64,000 nt of DNA from Lichenicoccus sp964247695 (GTDB taxonomy: Bacteria > Pseudomonadota > Alphaproteobacteria > Acetobacterales > Acetobacteraceae). Each line of letters begins with the position of its first letter. Position 1 is the first letter of the stretch. Position numbers and translations under genes: made by a program. The stretch is taken from assembly GCA_964247695.1 (NCBI GenBank), contig CAXTVI010000019.1, positions 22,867-86,866 on the forward strand, given 5' to 3'. The notes under the pieces are model-generated. The model was not told where the DNA came from. It did no database searches and saw only the letters and a program-made list of their open reading frames with translations. Positions 51,377-60,597 of the stretch are shown here, in pieces.

Positions 51377-52908
51377 GCCTCGCCGCACGCACCTTCGGAC
51401 GACGCGCGGCAGGCCAGCCGCGCGTCTCCGAGCCCGAGCCCGAGCAGGTCGTGCCGGCGGCGGCAGAGGAGGTCGAGGCGCTCCTGGCACCGGAGCCGAA
51501 CGAACCTTCCCCGGCCGTGCCCACGGCGCCCCCTGCCATCCCGGCCGGCGTTCCCGAGGTGGCTGCCGAGCCGGCACCCGTGACGCTGCTGACCCAGGCG
51601 CCGCTGAAGCCGGTGCCATCCGGACCACAATCCGGACCGTCGCCAACGGCGGCGTTGCGCGAGCTGCGCACGCTGTGCCTCGGCCGGGTCGATCCGGCCG
51701 CGGTCGCCAAGATCCCGCAGCACCGGCTCGCCGCCGAGATGGAGCGCCTGGTCTCCGAGATCGCCACCTCGCACCGGCTGCAGCTCAATGGCCGCGAACA
51801 GCGCAAGCTCGCCGAGGAGCTGATCGACGACATGCTCGGGCTCGGCCCGCTGCAGCCGCTGCTCGCCGACGACACCATCGCCGACATCATGGTGAACGGC
51901 CCGGAGAAGGTGTTCGTCGAGCGCAGCGGCAAGGTGGTGCTGAGCGACGTACGGTTCCGCGACGCCGCGCACGTCACCAATATCTGCCAGCGCATTGCGT
52001 CGGGCGTCGGGCGTCGTGTCGACGAGAGCAGCCCGACGGTGGATGCGCGTCTCAAGGATGGCAGCCGCGTCAACATCGTGCTGCAGCCACTGGCCCTCGA
52101 CGGTCCCTACATCTCGATACGCAAGTTCAGCAAGAAGCCGATCGATTTCGCCAAGCTGATCGGCTACGGCGCGCTGACCGCCCCGGTCGCGCGCGTGCTG
52201 GAGATCGCCGGGCGCGCGCGGCTCAACATCGTGATCTCCGGCGGCACCGGCTCCGGCAAGACCACGATGATGAACGCCATCTCGCGCATGATCGATACCG
52301 GCGAGCGCGTGGTCACCATCGAGGACGCCGCCGAGCTGCAGCTCCAGCAGCCACATGTGGTGCGCCTGGAAACCCGTCCCGCCAGCCTGGAAGGCCGCGG
52401 CGAGATCACCCAGCGCGACCTCGTGCGCAACGCGCTGCGCATGCGTCCCGACCGGGTGATCATCGGCGAGGTGCGGTCGGGCGAGGCGTTCGACATGCTG
52501 CAGGCGATGAACACCGGCCATGACGGATCGATGTCCACCGTGCACGCCAACACCACCCGCGATGCGCTTACCCGTATCGAGAACATGGTGCAGATGGGCA
52601 ATACCGGCCTGCCCTCGCGCGCCATACGTCAGCAGATCGCCAGCGCCGTCGACCTCATCGTGCAGGTCGAGCGCCAGCGCGACGGCGGCAGGCGCGTGAC
52701 CCAGGTCACCGAGGTCTGCGGCATGGAGGGCGACGTCGTGATCCTCAACGACGTATTCCAGCTCGAACTGATCGGCGAGGACCAGAACGGCAAGCTGATC
52801 GGCCGCTACAAGACCAGCCTGACGCGTCCGCATTGCCAGCAGCGCCTGGCCTATTTCGGCCTCGAGCGCGCCTGGATCGCGGCGCTGGGCGAATCCGCCG
52901 CGCTATGA
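51373..52908 (+). CDS. cpaF: Tad pilus secretion ATPase CpaF/TadA
   Basis: 511 residues from the ATG overlapping the cpaE stop. A long Pro/Ala/Glu-rich N-terminal linker precedes the VirB11-type ATPase: IMVNGPEKVFVERSGK, Walker A ISGGTGSGKTTMMN, the acidic box TIEDAAELQLQQPH, and MRPDRVIIGEVRSGEAFDML plus GSMSTVHANT. It hydrolyses ATP to drive pilin polymerisation. Confidence 0.96.
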   Translation: MSLAARTFGRRAAGQPRVSEPEPEQVVPAAAEEVEALLAPEPNEPSPAVPTAPPAIPAGVPEVAAEPAPVTLLTQAPLKPVPSGPQSGPSPTAALRELRTLCLGRVDPAAVAKIPQHRLAAEMERLVSEIATSHRLQLNGREQRKLAEELIDDMLGLGPLQPLLADDTIADIMVNGPEKVFVERSGKVVLSDVRFRDAAHVTNICQRIASGVGRRVDESSPTVDARLKDGSRVNIVLQPLALDGPYISIRKFSKKPIDFAKLIGYGALTAPVARVLEIAGRARLNIVISGGTGSGKTTMMNAISRMIDTGERVVTIEDAAELQLQQPHVVRLETRPASLEGRGEITQRDLVRNALRMRPDRVIIGEVRSGEAFDMLQAMNTGHDGSMSTVHANTTRDALTRIENMVQMGNTGLPSRAIRQQIASAVDLIVQVERQRDGGRRVTQVTEVCGMEGDVVILNDVFQLELIGEDQNGKLIGRYKTSLTRPHCQQRLAYFGLERAWIAALGESAAL

Positions 52909-53867
52909 ACGTCTACCTGCTGCCGCTGGCGTTCCTGCTGCTCTCGGTCGTCGGCATCAGCGCCTTCCTGCTCAACCAGGTGCGCGAGCGCCAGCGCCGG
53001 CTGCGTCGGCGGTTCTCCAAGGCGCTCGATCCCTACGCGAAGCGCAGGCGCGACGACCCGGGCGGCGCCCCGACCGCACGCATCTCGACCGACGCGCCGA
53101 AGCCGACAATGGCGGCCCGCTATGCGAGTATCTTCGGCTTCAACGCGACCCGGCTCGACCTCTATCCGGCGCGCCCGCTGCTCATGATCGGCGCGGCGTC
53201 GCTCACCGGCTGCATCGCCGCCTGGATGCTCAAGGTCATCGTCGGCTGGATCGCCCTGCTCGGCATTCCGGTGCTGTGCATCCTGTTCAGCCGCATGCTG
53301 TTCGGCCGCTTCCACCAGCGCCGGGCGGACACCCTGTTCAAACAATTCCCCGATGCGCTCGCGATGATCGTGCGCGCGGTGCGGGTCGGCATTCCGATCA
53401 GCGAAGCGGTACGCGCGGTCGCCCGCGAGAACGAGGCGCCGACCGCCGTTGAATTCGGCCGCCTCGCCGACCAGATGGCCATCGGCCTGCCGCTCGACGA
53501 GGCGCTGCGCAGCATGGCGGAGCGCAATGGCCTGCCGGAATACCGCTTCTTCGCCACGGCGCTGACCCTGCAGGGCCAGACCGGCGGCAACCTGAGCGAG
53601 ACGCTGGACAACCTCGCCGACGTGATACGCAAGCGGGTCGCCGCGCGGGCACGCGGCTACGCCCTGGCGGCGGAAGCCCGCACCAGCGCCAACGTACTGA
53701 GCGCGCTGCCGGTGCTGCTGTTCATCGCGTTGATGTTCATGAACCCGAGCTATGCCGATCAGCTGCTCTACACCCATTCCGGACACATGATCCTCGGCCT
53801 GACGCTGATCCTGCTTGGCGGCGGCATGGGCGTGATGCGCATGATGATCCAGAAGAGCCTGTCATGA
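52905..53867 (+). CDS. tadB: Tad pilus inner-membrane platform protein TadB
   Basis: 320 residues with an N-terminal membrane helix, a central pair of helices around residues 90-130, and the type II secretion F-domain: FPDALAMIVRAVRVGIPISEAV, AIGLPLDEALRSMAER and TALTLQGQTGGNLSETLDNLA. It is a GspF-like platform component. ATG overlaps the cpaF stop by 4 nt, as does the following tadC with this gene. Confidence 0.94.
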   Translation: MNVYLLPLAFLLLSVVGISAFLLNQVRERQRRLRRRFSKALDPYAKRRRDDPGGAPTARISTDAPKPTMAARYASIFGFNATRLDLYPARPLLMIGAASLTGCIAAWMLKVIVGWIALLGIPVLCILFSRMLFGRFHQRRADTLFKQFPDALAMIVRAVRVGIPISEAVRAVARENEAPTAVEFGRLADQMAIGLPLDEALRSMAERNGLPEYRFFATALTLQGQTGGNLSETLDNLADVIRKRVAARARGYALAAEARTSANVLSALPVLLFIALMFMNPSYADQLLYTHSGHMILGLTLILLGGGMGVMRMMIQKSLS

Positions 53868-54802
53868 ACGCGACCCTGCTGATCGGCGTCGGCGGCATGG
53901 TGCTGTTCCTGATCCCCCTCTGCGCGCTGCCGGTCATGACGCTGCTGCGCCGGCGCAGACGCATCCGGGAGCGTCTGCTCGCGGCACGGCAGGCCGATGG
54001 CGTCGTGGCCGATACCGGGCCGCGGCGGGCCAAGGCGCCGCCGTTGGCCGCAAGTGTCGCCAGCCTGGGCTTCGCCGTCGTGCGCACCGGCCTGCTCTCG
54101 AAACGCACGCTGACCGAGCTCGAGCAGACCCTGCAGGCGGGCGGCTTTCGCGGCGGCAACGGACTCGGACTGTTCGTCGGCTCCAAGATCGTTCTCGCGG
54201 TAATCCTCCCGATCATCGCATTCGTGGTCCTGCGCAATGTCCATACACGAACGATGCTGCATGTCGCCGCGATCTTCGGTGCCGCGGTCATCGGCCTGCT
54301 TTCGCCCGACTTCGTGATTCGCAACATGCGCAAGAAATACCTCAAGGCAGTCGAACGCGGACTTGCCGATGCGCTCGACATGATGATCATCTGCGCGGAG
54401 GCGGGCCTTGCGCTGGAAGCCGCGATCCGCCGGGTGAGCATCGAGATCGTGCACGCGCATCCGAAACTTGCCGAAGAGCTTTCCATCACCTCGGGTGAAC
54501 TGAACATGATCTCCGACAGCCGCGTGGCTCTCACCAACATGGGGGCACGCACCGGACTGCCGGCCCTGAGGCGGCTTGGCGGGACGCTGGTGCAGACGAT
54601 CCAGTATGGCACGCCGCTCAGCGTGGCGCTGCGCACGCTGGCTACCGAGCTGCGCCAGGAGACGCTGACACGCTACGAGGAAAAGGCCGCCCGGCTGCCG
54701 GTGCTGCTGACCGTCCCGATGATCGTGTTCATCCTGCCGTGCGTGTTTCTCATCGTGGCCGGCCCGATCGCGGTCCAGGTCATCTCGAAGTTCAGGCACT
54801 GA
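53864..54802 (+). CDS. tadC: Tad pilus inner-membrane platform protein TadC
   Basis: 312 residues, GspF-like partner of TadB. Motifs: ADALDMMIICAEAGLALEAAIRR, LSITSGELNMISDSRVALTNM and LGGTLVQTIQYGTPLSVALRTLA. Membrane helices lie at the N-terminus, near residue 110 and at the C-terminus (VPMIVFILPCVFLIVAGP). Translationally coupled to tadB and 4 nt before tadD. Confidence 0.94.
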   Translation: MNATLLIGVGGMVLFLIPLCALPVMTLLRRRRRIRERLLAARQADGVVADTGPRRAKAPPLAASVASLGFAVVRTGLLSKRTLTELEQTLQAGGFRGGNGLGLFVGSKIVLAVILPIIAFVVLRNVHTRTMLHVAAIFGAAVIGLLSPDFVIRNMRKKYLKAVERGLADALDMMIICAEAGLALEAAIRRVSIEIVHAHPKLAEELSITSGELNMISDSRVALTNMGARTGLPALRRLGGTLVQTIQYGTPLSVALRTLATELRQETLTRYEEKAARLPVLLTVPMIVFILPCVFLIVAGPIAVQVISKFRH

Positions 54803-54806
54803 CCGC

Positions 54807-55574
54807 ATGCATATCCGCTCGACCACCCCGCTCCTCGTCTCCCTGCTCGGCCTGCTCGCCCTCGCCGCCTGCACGTCGGACAAGAACCAGCCGGCGACAA
54901 TCAGCCTTGGTCTCGCCGACAGCGCGCTCGCCGGCGGCTCGCCGCAACTGGCGCTCAATGTCAGCCAAGCGGTGCTGGCCGCGCACCCGCGCGACGTCAC
55001 GGCGCTGCTGCGGCAGGGTGATGCATACTACGCGCTCGGCGACGGCGGCCGCGCCAGTGCCAGCTACGCGAGAGCGCTGGAGATCATGCCGGACTCGATC
55101 CCGGCCCTGCTGGGCCTGTGCCGGACGGCGCTCGCCGAGGATCCGGAGCAGGCGCTGCGCCGGCTCGACCGGGTGCTGGCGATCGACCCGCGCAACATCG
55201 CGGGACTCACCGATCGTGGCATCGCGCTCGACCTGCTCGGCCAGCATGCCGAGGCGCAGACCGAGTACCGGCTGGCGCTGGCGCAACGTGGCGAGACCAC
55301 CGCGGCAAAGGTCGATCTCGGGCTGTCGCTGGCAATGAGCAACGACGCGGCAGCCGCGGTGCAGATCCTGCAGCCGATCGCAGCCTCGCCGGATGCGTCG
55401 GCGCGGGTGCGGCAGGACCTCGCGGTGGCGCTGGTGATGGACGGCCGCACCGACGAGGCGCAGCGCGTGCTGCTGACGCAGATGTCGCCCGACCAGGCCC
55501 GCGCCGCCATCACCGCCTATCAGGAACTGCGCGACCGGCCTCTGACGCCGCAGTTGCTCGACCATGCCAGCTAG
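54807..55574 (+). CDS. tadD: TPR-repeat lipoprotein TadD
   Basis: 255 residues. The signal peptide ends in lipobox LAAC. Several tetratricopeptide repeats follow (ALLRQGDAYYALGDGGRASASYARAL, NIAGLTDRGIALDLLGQHAEAQTEYRLAL). TadD is a pilotin-like or assembly lipoprotein of the Tad system. Its 3' end overlaps tadE by 11 nt. Confidence 0.9.
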   Translation: MHIRSTTPLLVSLLGLLALAACTSDKNQPATISLGLADSALAGGSPQLALNVSQAVLAAHPRDVTALLRQGDAYYALGDGGRASASYARALEIMPDSIPALLGLCRTALAEDPEQALRRLDRVLAIDPRNIAGLTDRGIALDLLGQHAEAQTEYRLALAQRGETTAAKVDLGLSLAMSNDAAAAVQILQPIAASPDASARVRQDLAVALVMDGRTDEAQRVLLTQMSPDQARAAITAYQELRDRPLTPQLLDHAS

Positions 55575-56052
55575 TTTCCTGCACCGGCTGCGGAGCGGTC
55601 GGCGAGGCAGCACGGCGCTCGAGTTCGCGATCGTGGCCCCAACGATGCTGATGCTGATCTTCGCGATCATCGAGGATGGCCTGATGCTGTTCGCGCAGTC
55701 GGTGCTCGACAATGCGACACGCGATGCGTCGCGACAGATCATGATCGGGAACATCACCACCGCCAGCGCCTTCCAGGCCCAGCTCTGCAGCGACGTGACC
55801 TCGTTCTTCGACTGCACGAAGCTGCAGTTCAACGTGCAGGCCACCTCGACCGGTTTTGCGACAAGCGTCGTCGCCACCAGCCTGACCAGCACCGCGTCCG
55901 CGGCCACGTTCAACTCCGGGTCCGGCGCCCAGTACGTCACGGTCGAGGTAGTCTACAGCCGGCCGTACATGTTCCCATGGATCCAGAAACTGGCCGGCAC
56001 CGGCTGGACGCTGATGTCCACGCAGGCGTTCCAGAACGAGCCGTTCTCTTGA
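55564..56052 (+). CDS. tadE: TadE-type pseudopilin
   Basis: 162 residues. RRGSTALEFAIVAPTMLMLIFAI is the classic TadE start: a Gly cleavage position, Glu at +5 and a hydrophobic helix, processed by CpaA. The rest is a periplasmic beta-rich domain. Its stop overlaps the next ATG by one nt. Confidence 0.92.
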   Translation: MPASFLHRLRSGRRGSTALEFAIVAPTMLMLIFAIIEDGLMLFAQSVLDNATRDASRQIMIGNITTASAFQAQLCSDVTSFFDCTKLQFNVQATSTGFATSVVATSLTSTASAATFNSGSGAQYVTVEVVYSRPYMFPWIQKLAGTGWTLMSTQAFQNEPFS

Positions 56053-56621
56053 TGATCAGCGTGCAGGCGCTGCTGACTGACCGCCGGGGTGTCGCAGCCC
56101 TCGAGCTGGCGCTGACGGCACCACTGATGCTGATCATGTTCTTCGGCGTCGTCGAGGTGACGCAGCTCATCCGGGTCAACAACAAGCTCACCTACGCCAG
56201 CCAGGCGATCGAGAACACCGTCGCCGGGCAGAGCTCAGCCACCCTGCTCAGTGTCACCAACGCCTACCAGGGCGGCGAGCTGGTGATGGCGCCATTCGTC
56301 ACCGGGACAAACGCCCTGGCCGTCACGGTCGCGAGCGTCACCTTCAATTCCTCGGGCAATGCAGCGACGCTGGCCTGGCAGGTCGACCTTGGGGGCGCCT
56401 CGGCCCTGACCGTCGCCACCGCCTGCAGCCTCGCCAGCGGGCTCGGCCTTGCCAATGACAGTGTGATCATCGTGCAGGCGAGCTACAGCTACAGCGCCAT
56501 CACCCACTACATCCTGCCGGCGAGCTACGCACTGTCGCACGTCGCGTATGGACGGCCCCGCAACGAGGCGACGATCTCCGGGGTATCCTCCCCGCTGAGC
56601 GCGCCGACCGGCAGTTGCTGA
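56052..56621 (+). CDS. Second TadE/TadF-type pseudopilin
   Basis: 189 residues from the ATG at 56052. DRRGVAALELALTAPLMLIMFFGVVEV repeats the TadE pattern (Gly, then Glu at +5). The C-terminal domain is Ser/Thr/Ala-rich with two Cys. It may be TadF or a second TadE; I leave the symbol blank. Overlaps tadE by one nt, and the next gene starts 16 nt downstream. Confidence 0.88.
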   Translation: MISVQALLTDRRGVAALELALTAPLMLIMFFGVVEVTQLIRVNNKLTYASQAIENTVAGQSSATLLSVTNAYQGGELVMAPFVTGTNALAVTVASVTFNSSGNAATLAWQVDLGGASALTVATACSLASGLGLANDSVIIVQASYSYSAITHYILPASYALSHVAYGRPRNEATISGVSSPLSAPTGSC

Positions 56622-56637
56622 AACAGGTCCCCCGGCC

Positions 56638-57774
56638 ATGATCGAACGTTTCCGGCAGTTCTGGTCCGATTTTGCAAGCTCGCGGCGCGGCGCGGTGGCG
56701 GTGATGGCCGCCGTGATGATGGTGCCGCTGGTCGGAGCCGCCGGCATCGCCACCGATTATTCGCGCGAGGCCATGCTCAAGGCGTCGTTGCAGAGCATTG
56801 CAGACGATTCCGCACTGGCAGGCGCCAGCGTGCTGAACCTGAGCTCCAGCGACACCGAGGCCATCAACGTCGCGACAAGCTATTTCAACAAGGGATTTGC
56901 GACGTTGGCGGGCGGTGCCGCCACGCCCACCCTGTCGGTGACGGCGCCGAACAGCACCACGGTTGTTGTCACCGCTTCCACGACGCTGACCTCGAGCCTG
57001 ATGGGCTACTTCAAGATTTTCTCGCTGCCGGTTGGCGTCTCGGCTACCGCGCAGGGTCCCGGATATGCCGTCAAGGTGACGTTCGGGGGTTTCAAGACCG
57101 ACGCCGCCGATGCCAACACCATCTACTATTACCTTGTTCCGAGCGACGGAAGCATACCTTTGAACATTTCCTCGTACACGGAACTCTTCACCAACAACCC
57201 GACCGATCCCATGTTCTATACCAACAGCGTCCCGAAGACGATCGTGGCCAGCCCGACGCAGCAGATCGGCTTTGCGATGCTCAACCAGACCGGTGGTGTC
57301 ACCCCTGACGGTACTAACCAGTATGGCGGCACGCAGGGAAGCTACCACTACTTCTTTTCGAGTCTGCCGGCACCGAGCAACTATCCAGGCCTGGGCTACG
57401 CCAACCAGGGAACTTACTATACCGGAACTGGAACGAACGCGAGGTGTACGAAGACCGCGATTACCACGACCGTCAGCAGTTACGTCCAGGCCGCCAATTC
57501 TACCACATGCGGCGCACACCCTTGCACAACCTTGACTGGGGGATCCGTCTATCAAAACAACCTGTTGATCAACGGCGCCTGCTCCACGCAGGCGAATGCG
57601 GCACCGACCTGCCTGCAGCTTTACGACACACCGGAAACGTATGCATGGAACGACATGGGCGGTAATGGTTATGACGACTACAACTACCTGGATGGCGTCT
57701 TTACCGTGAACTGCGTGCCAAACACGATCGCTTCAAGCAGTTCGGGGCCGACGCAGGTCATCCTGACGCAGTAG
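56638..57774 (+). CDS. tadG: TadG-like pilus-associated protein
   Basis: 378 residues. The N-terminus SSRRGAVAVMAAVMMVPLVGAAGIATDYSRE is the TadG-type (Flp pilus assembly) membrane anchor, followed by ALQ-type SIADDSALAGASVL. The remainder is rich in Thr, Ser, Asn, Tyr and Gly with about six Cys (for example TTCGAHPC), suggesting an extracellular disulphide-bonded domain. Unlike longer TadG proteins I see no von Willebrand A MIDAS motif. The second half has lower GC than its neighbours. Last gene of the Tad operon, converging on cysA with a 2-nt gap. Confidence 0.82.
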   Translation: MIERFRQFWSDFASSRRGAVAVMAAVMMVPLVGAAGIATDYSREAMLKASLQSIADDSALAGASVLNLSSSDTEAINVATSYFNKGFATLAGGAATPTLSVTAPNSTTVVVTASTTLTSSLMGYFKIFSLPVGVSATAQGPGYAVKVTFGGFKTDAADANTIYYYLVPSDGSIPLNISSYTELFTNNPTDPMFYTNSVPKTIVASPTQQIGFAMLNQTGGVTPDGTNQYGGTQGSYHYFFSSLPAPSNYPGLGYANQGTYYTGTGTNARCTKTAITTTVSSYVQAANSTTCGAHPCTTLTGGSVYQNNLLINGACSTQANAAPTCLQLYDTPETYAWNDMGGNGYDDYNYLDGVFTVNCVPNTIASSSSGPTQVILTQ

Positions 57775-57776
57775 GA

Positions 57777-58832
57777 TCAACACGCCGCGCTGAACACGTG
57801 CGCCCGCGAAAGATCGATCACGCAGCGCGCGCCGGGGCTAAGCGGCACGTCGATGGCCGGCGCCAGCGCCTCGATCACCCGGCCGGACACGTCGATCTCA
57901 TAGCGCGTGAAGGCGCCAACGCGGCGCGCGAACAGCACCGTCCCGGGTCCGTCTCCGCCACGCAGCCCGATCTCGTACGGCCGGATGGACACCACCGCCG
58001 GCCCGTCCGGCAGCGCCGACGGCAAGGCTGCCGCCTCCAGCCCGTGCGGGACCGCGCGTCCGCCCGAGATCGTCGCCTCGAAGCGGACGCTCTCGCCGAG
58101 GAACTGATGCACGAAGGCGTTGACCGGATGCCGGTCGAGCTGTTCCGGCGTGCCGACCTGCTCCAGCGCGCCGTCGCGCAGCAGGGCGATGCGGTCGGCG
58201 ACCTCGATCGCCTCGCCCTGGTCGTGCGTGACCAGGATGCTGGTGAGACCCAGCCGGTCATGCAGCCCGCGCAGCCAGCTGCGTATGTCCTTGCGCACCA
58301 GCGGATCCAGCGCCCCGAACGGCTCGTCGAGCAGCAGCAGCTCGGGCTCGATGGCAAGCGCCCGGGCGAGCGCCACGCGCTGGCGCTGGCCCCCGGAGAG
58401 CTGTCCCGGACGCCGGTCGGCGAGATGCGCCACCTGCACCAGCTCGAGCAGCTCGCGCACGCGCACCCCGATGGTGTGGCGATCCGGACGACGGCGCCAC
58501 GGCCGCACCCGCAGCCCGAACGCCACGTTCTCCCTGACGCTCATATGGCCGAACAGCGCGTAGCTCTGGAACACGAAGCCGATATTGCGTTCGCGTGCCG
58601 GCACGCGGGTGACATCCCGGGTGCCGATCGAAAGCCGCCCGGTATAGCCCGGCTCCAGCCCGGCGATGACGCGCAGCAGCGTGGTCTTGCCGGCCCCGGA
58701 TGGGCCGACCAGGGCCAGGAACTCGCCCTGCGACACCGACAGGTCGATGTCGCGGATCGCCGGCGTCTGCCCGAACAGGCAGCTGATCCCCGCCAGTTCG
58801 ACGCCGCTGGTCTGCATGACGAAGTCCTTCAT
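57777..58832 (-). CDS. cysA: Sulfate/thiosulfate ABC importer ATP-binding protein CysA
   Basis: 351 residues. Walker A GPSGAGKTT, Q-loop FQSYALFGHM, signature LSGGQRQRVALARAL, Walker B LLLLDEPFGALD and H-loop VTHDQGEA are all intact. The C-terminal TOBE-like domain carries VSIRPYEIGL. It powers the CysTW channel. Its ATG overlaps the cysW stop by 3 nt. Assigned as cysA from the flanking sulfate-type permeases and binding protein. Confidence 0.95.
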   Translation of the reverse strand: MKDFVMQTSGVELAGISCLFGQTPAIRDIDLSVSQGEFLALVGPSGAGKTTLLRVIAGLEPGYTGRLSIGTRDVTRVPARERNIGFVFQSYALFGHMSVRENVAFGLRVRPWRRRPDRHTIGVRVRELLELVQVAHLADRRPGQLSGGQRQRVALARALAIEPELLLLDEPFGALDPLVRKDIRSWLRGLHDRLGLTSILVTHDQGEAIEVADRIALLRDGALEQVGTPEQLDRHPVNAFVHQFLGESVRFEATISGGRAVPHGLEAAALPSALPDGPAVVSIRPYEIGLRGGDGPGTVLFARRVGAFTRYEIDVSGRVIEALAPAIDVPLSPGARCVIDLSRAHVFSAAC

Positions 58833-59671
58833 GCGGCGTTCCCCCGCGGCGCGTCAGGCTCGCCGGTCGCCTTGTGCTGCCATTCCAGCATGCCGCGCAG
58901 GCCCACGGCCAGACCCGAGGTCAGCGCCAGCAGGGCGGCGAGCGAGAACGCGGCGACGCCCTGGTAGTCGTTGTAGAGGGTCTCGATGTGCAGCGGCACG
59001 GTCTCGGTGACGCCGGGGATATGGCCCGAGACCACCGAGACGGCGCCGAACTCGCCAAGCGCCCGCGCCGCGCACAGCAGCACGCCGGACAGCAGCGCCC
59101 AGCCGATTCCGGGCAGCGTGACGCGCAGGAAGATGTTCCAGAAGCCGGCGCCCAGCATGGTCGCCGCTTCCTCGTTCTCGCGGCCGCTCGCGTCCAGCAC
59201 CGGCATGATGGTGCGGACCACGAACGGGAAGGTCACGAACAGGGTCGCGAGCAGGATGCCCGGCAGCGCGAAGGTGATCTGGATGTGGTTGTGCGTCAGC
59301 ATCGGCCCGAACCAGCCGCGCCCGCCGAACAGCAGCACCCAGACCAGGCCGGCGACCACCGGCGAGACCGACAGCGGAAGCTCGATCAGCACCAGGATCA
59401 GGCCGCGTCCGATGAACTCGTACCGGGTCAGGACGTAGGCGGCGAAGACGCCGCAGACGGTGTTGAGCGGCACGCAGAGCGCCACCACCAGCAGGCTCAG
59501 CCGGATCGCGGACAGCGCATCGGGATCGTCGAGGCTCGCGATCGCCTCGCCGACGCCATGCCGCAGCGCCTCGCCGAACAGGGAGACCAGCGGCAGGATC
59601 AGCACCAGTCCTGCCACGATCCAGGCCGCCGTCCCCAGCAGCCATCGTACGGCTTGTGCCCGCGCGGTCAA
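58829..59671 (-). CDS. cysW: Sulfate ABC importer permease CysW
   Basis: 280 residues from a TTG at 59671, the only conventional start near the expected N-terminus; it overlaps the cysT stop (TTGA). About six membrane helices with LPLVSLFGEALRHGV at the start. Motifs characteristic of CysW: ELPLSVSPVVAGLVW, EEAATMLGAGFWNIFLRVTLP (EAA loop) and RALGEFGAVSVVSGHI. A longer open frame through cysT was rejected as an out-of-frame shadow. Confidence 0.93.
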   Translation of the reverse strand: MTARAQAVRWLLGTAAWIVAGLVLILPLVSLFGEALRHGVGEAIASLDDPDALSAIRLSLLVVALCVPLNTVCGVFAAYVLTRYEFIGRGLILVLIELPLSVSPVVAGLVWVLLFGGRGWFGPMLTHNHIQITFALPGILLATLFVTFPFVVRTIMPVLDASGRENEEAATMLGAGFWNIFLRVTLPGIGWALLSGVLLCAARALGEFGAVSVVSGHIPGVTETVPLHIETLYNDYQGVAAFSLAALLALTSGLAVGLRGMLEWQHKATGEPDAPRGNAA

Positions 59672-60597
59672 AGCGCCCGCCTCTGGCCGCCCGTCGCCGG
59701 CAGTCGCGCACGCAGGATGCCGAGCGCCACCAGGATCACGGCCGCCCCGAGCAGCATCACCAGCCCGATTGCCGCGGCGCCGGCATAGTCGAACTGCTGC
59801 AGCCGGATCACGATCAGCAGCGGCGCGATCTCGGACACCAGAGGCCGGTTGCCGGCAATGAAGATGACGCTGCCATATTCGCCGACGCCGCGGGCGAACG
59901 CGAGCCCGAAGCCGGTCAGCAGCGCCGGCAGGATCGCCGGCAGCAGCACCCGCAGCGCGATCTGGCCTGGCCGCGCGCCCAGCGTCTGCGCCGCCTCCTC
60001 GAGCTCGCGCGGCAGGTCGTGCAGCACCGGCAGGGTACTGCGCACCACGAACGGCAGGCCCACGAACACCAGCGCGATCATGATGCCGGCCTGGGTGTAG
60101 GCGACCTTGATTCCGCCGGCGGCGAGCGGCGCGCCGATCCAGCCATGCCGGCCGTAGAGGGTCGCGAGCGTGATGCCGGCGACCGCGGTCGGCAGCGCGA
60201 ACGGCAGGTCGATGATCGCGTCGAGCAGGCGCCAGCCCGGCGGCCGCACGCGGGCGATCGCCCAGGCCAGCAGCAGCCCGGCGAACGTGCACAGGATGGC
60301 GGCCTCGAAGGCGGTGCCGAACGAGAGCCGGAGTGCTGCGAGCGCGCGCGCCTGGGTCAGGGAATGCCACAGCCAGCCGATGCCATGCTCCCACGGCCGC
60401 GCCGCCAGCGCCGCCAGCGGCAGCAGGACCAGCAGGGAGACCCAGGCGAGGGTGATGCCGAGCGACAGGCCGAAGCCCGGGATCACCGTGGGTCCGTGTC
60501 CCTTGCCCGGTCCCGCCGGCGGGACATGCAGCGGCCGGCCGGGCGCCGGATCGATCAAGGTCAGGCTCGCCGGGTCTGCCATGCTGGCGGAGCTCAT
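59668..60597 (-). CDS. cysT: Sulfate ABC importer permease CysT (CysU)
   Basis: 309 residues with six to seven membrane helices. CysT landmarks: FGLSLGITLAWVSLLVLLPL, DLPFALPTAVAGITLATLYG, EEAAQTLGARPGQIALRVLLP (EAA loop) and FARGVGEYGSVIFIAGN. Overlaps the binding-protein gene and cysW by 4 nt each, giving a tightly coupled sbp-cysT-cysW-cysA unit. Confidence 0.94.
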   Translation of the reverse strand: MSSASMADPASLTLIDPAPGRPLHVPPAGPGKGHGPTVIPGFGLSLGITLAWVSLLVLLPLAALAARPWEHGIGWLWHSLTQARALAALRLSFGTAFEAAILCTFAGLLLAWAIARVRPPGWRLLDAIIDLPFALPTAVAGITLATLYGRHGWIGAPLAAGGIKVAYTQAGIMIALVFVGLPFVVRSTLPVLHDLPRELEEAAQTLGARPGQIALRVLLPAILPALLTGFGLAFARGVGEYGSVIFIAGNRPLVSEIAPLLIVIRLQQFDYAGAAAIGLVMLLGAAVILVALGILRARLPATGGQRRAL

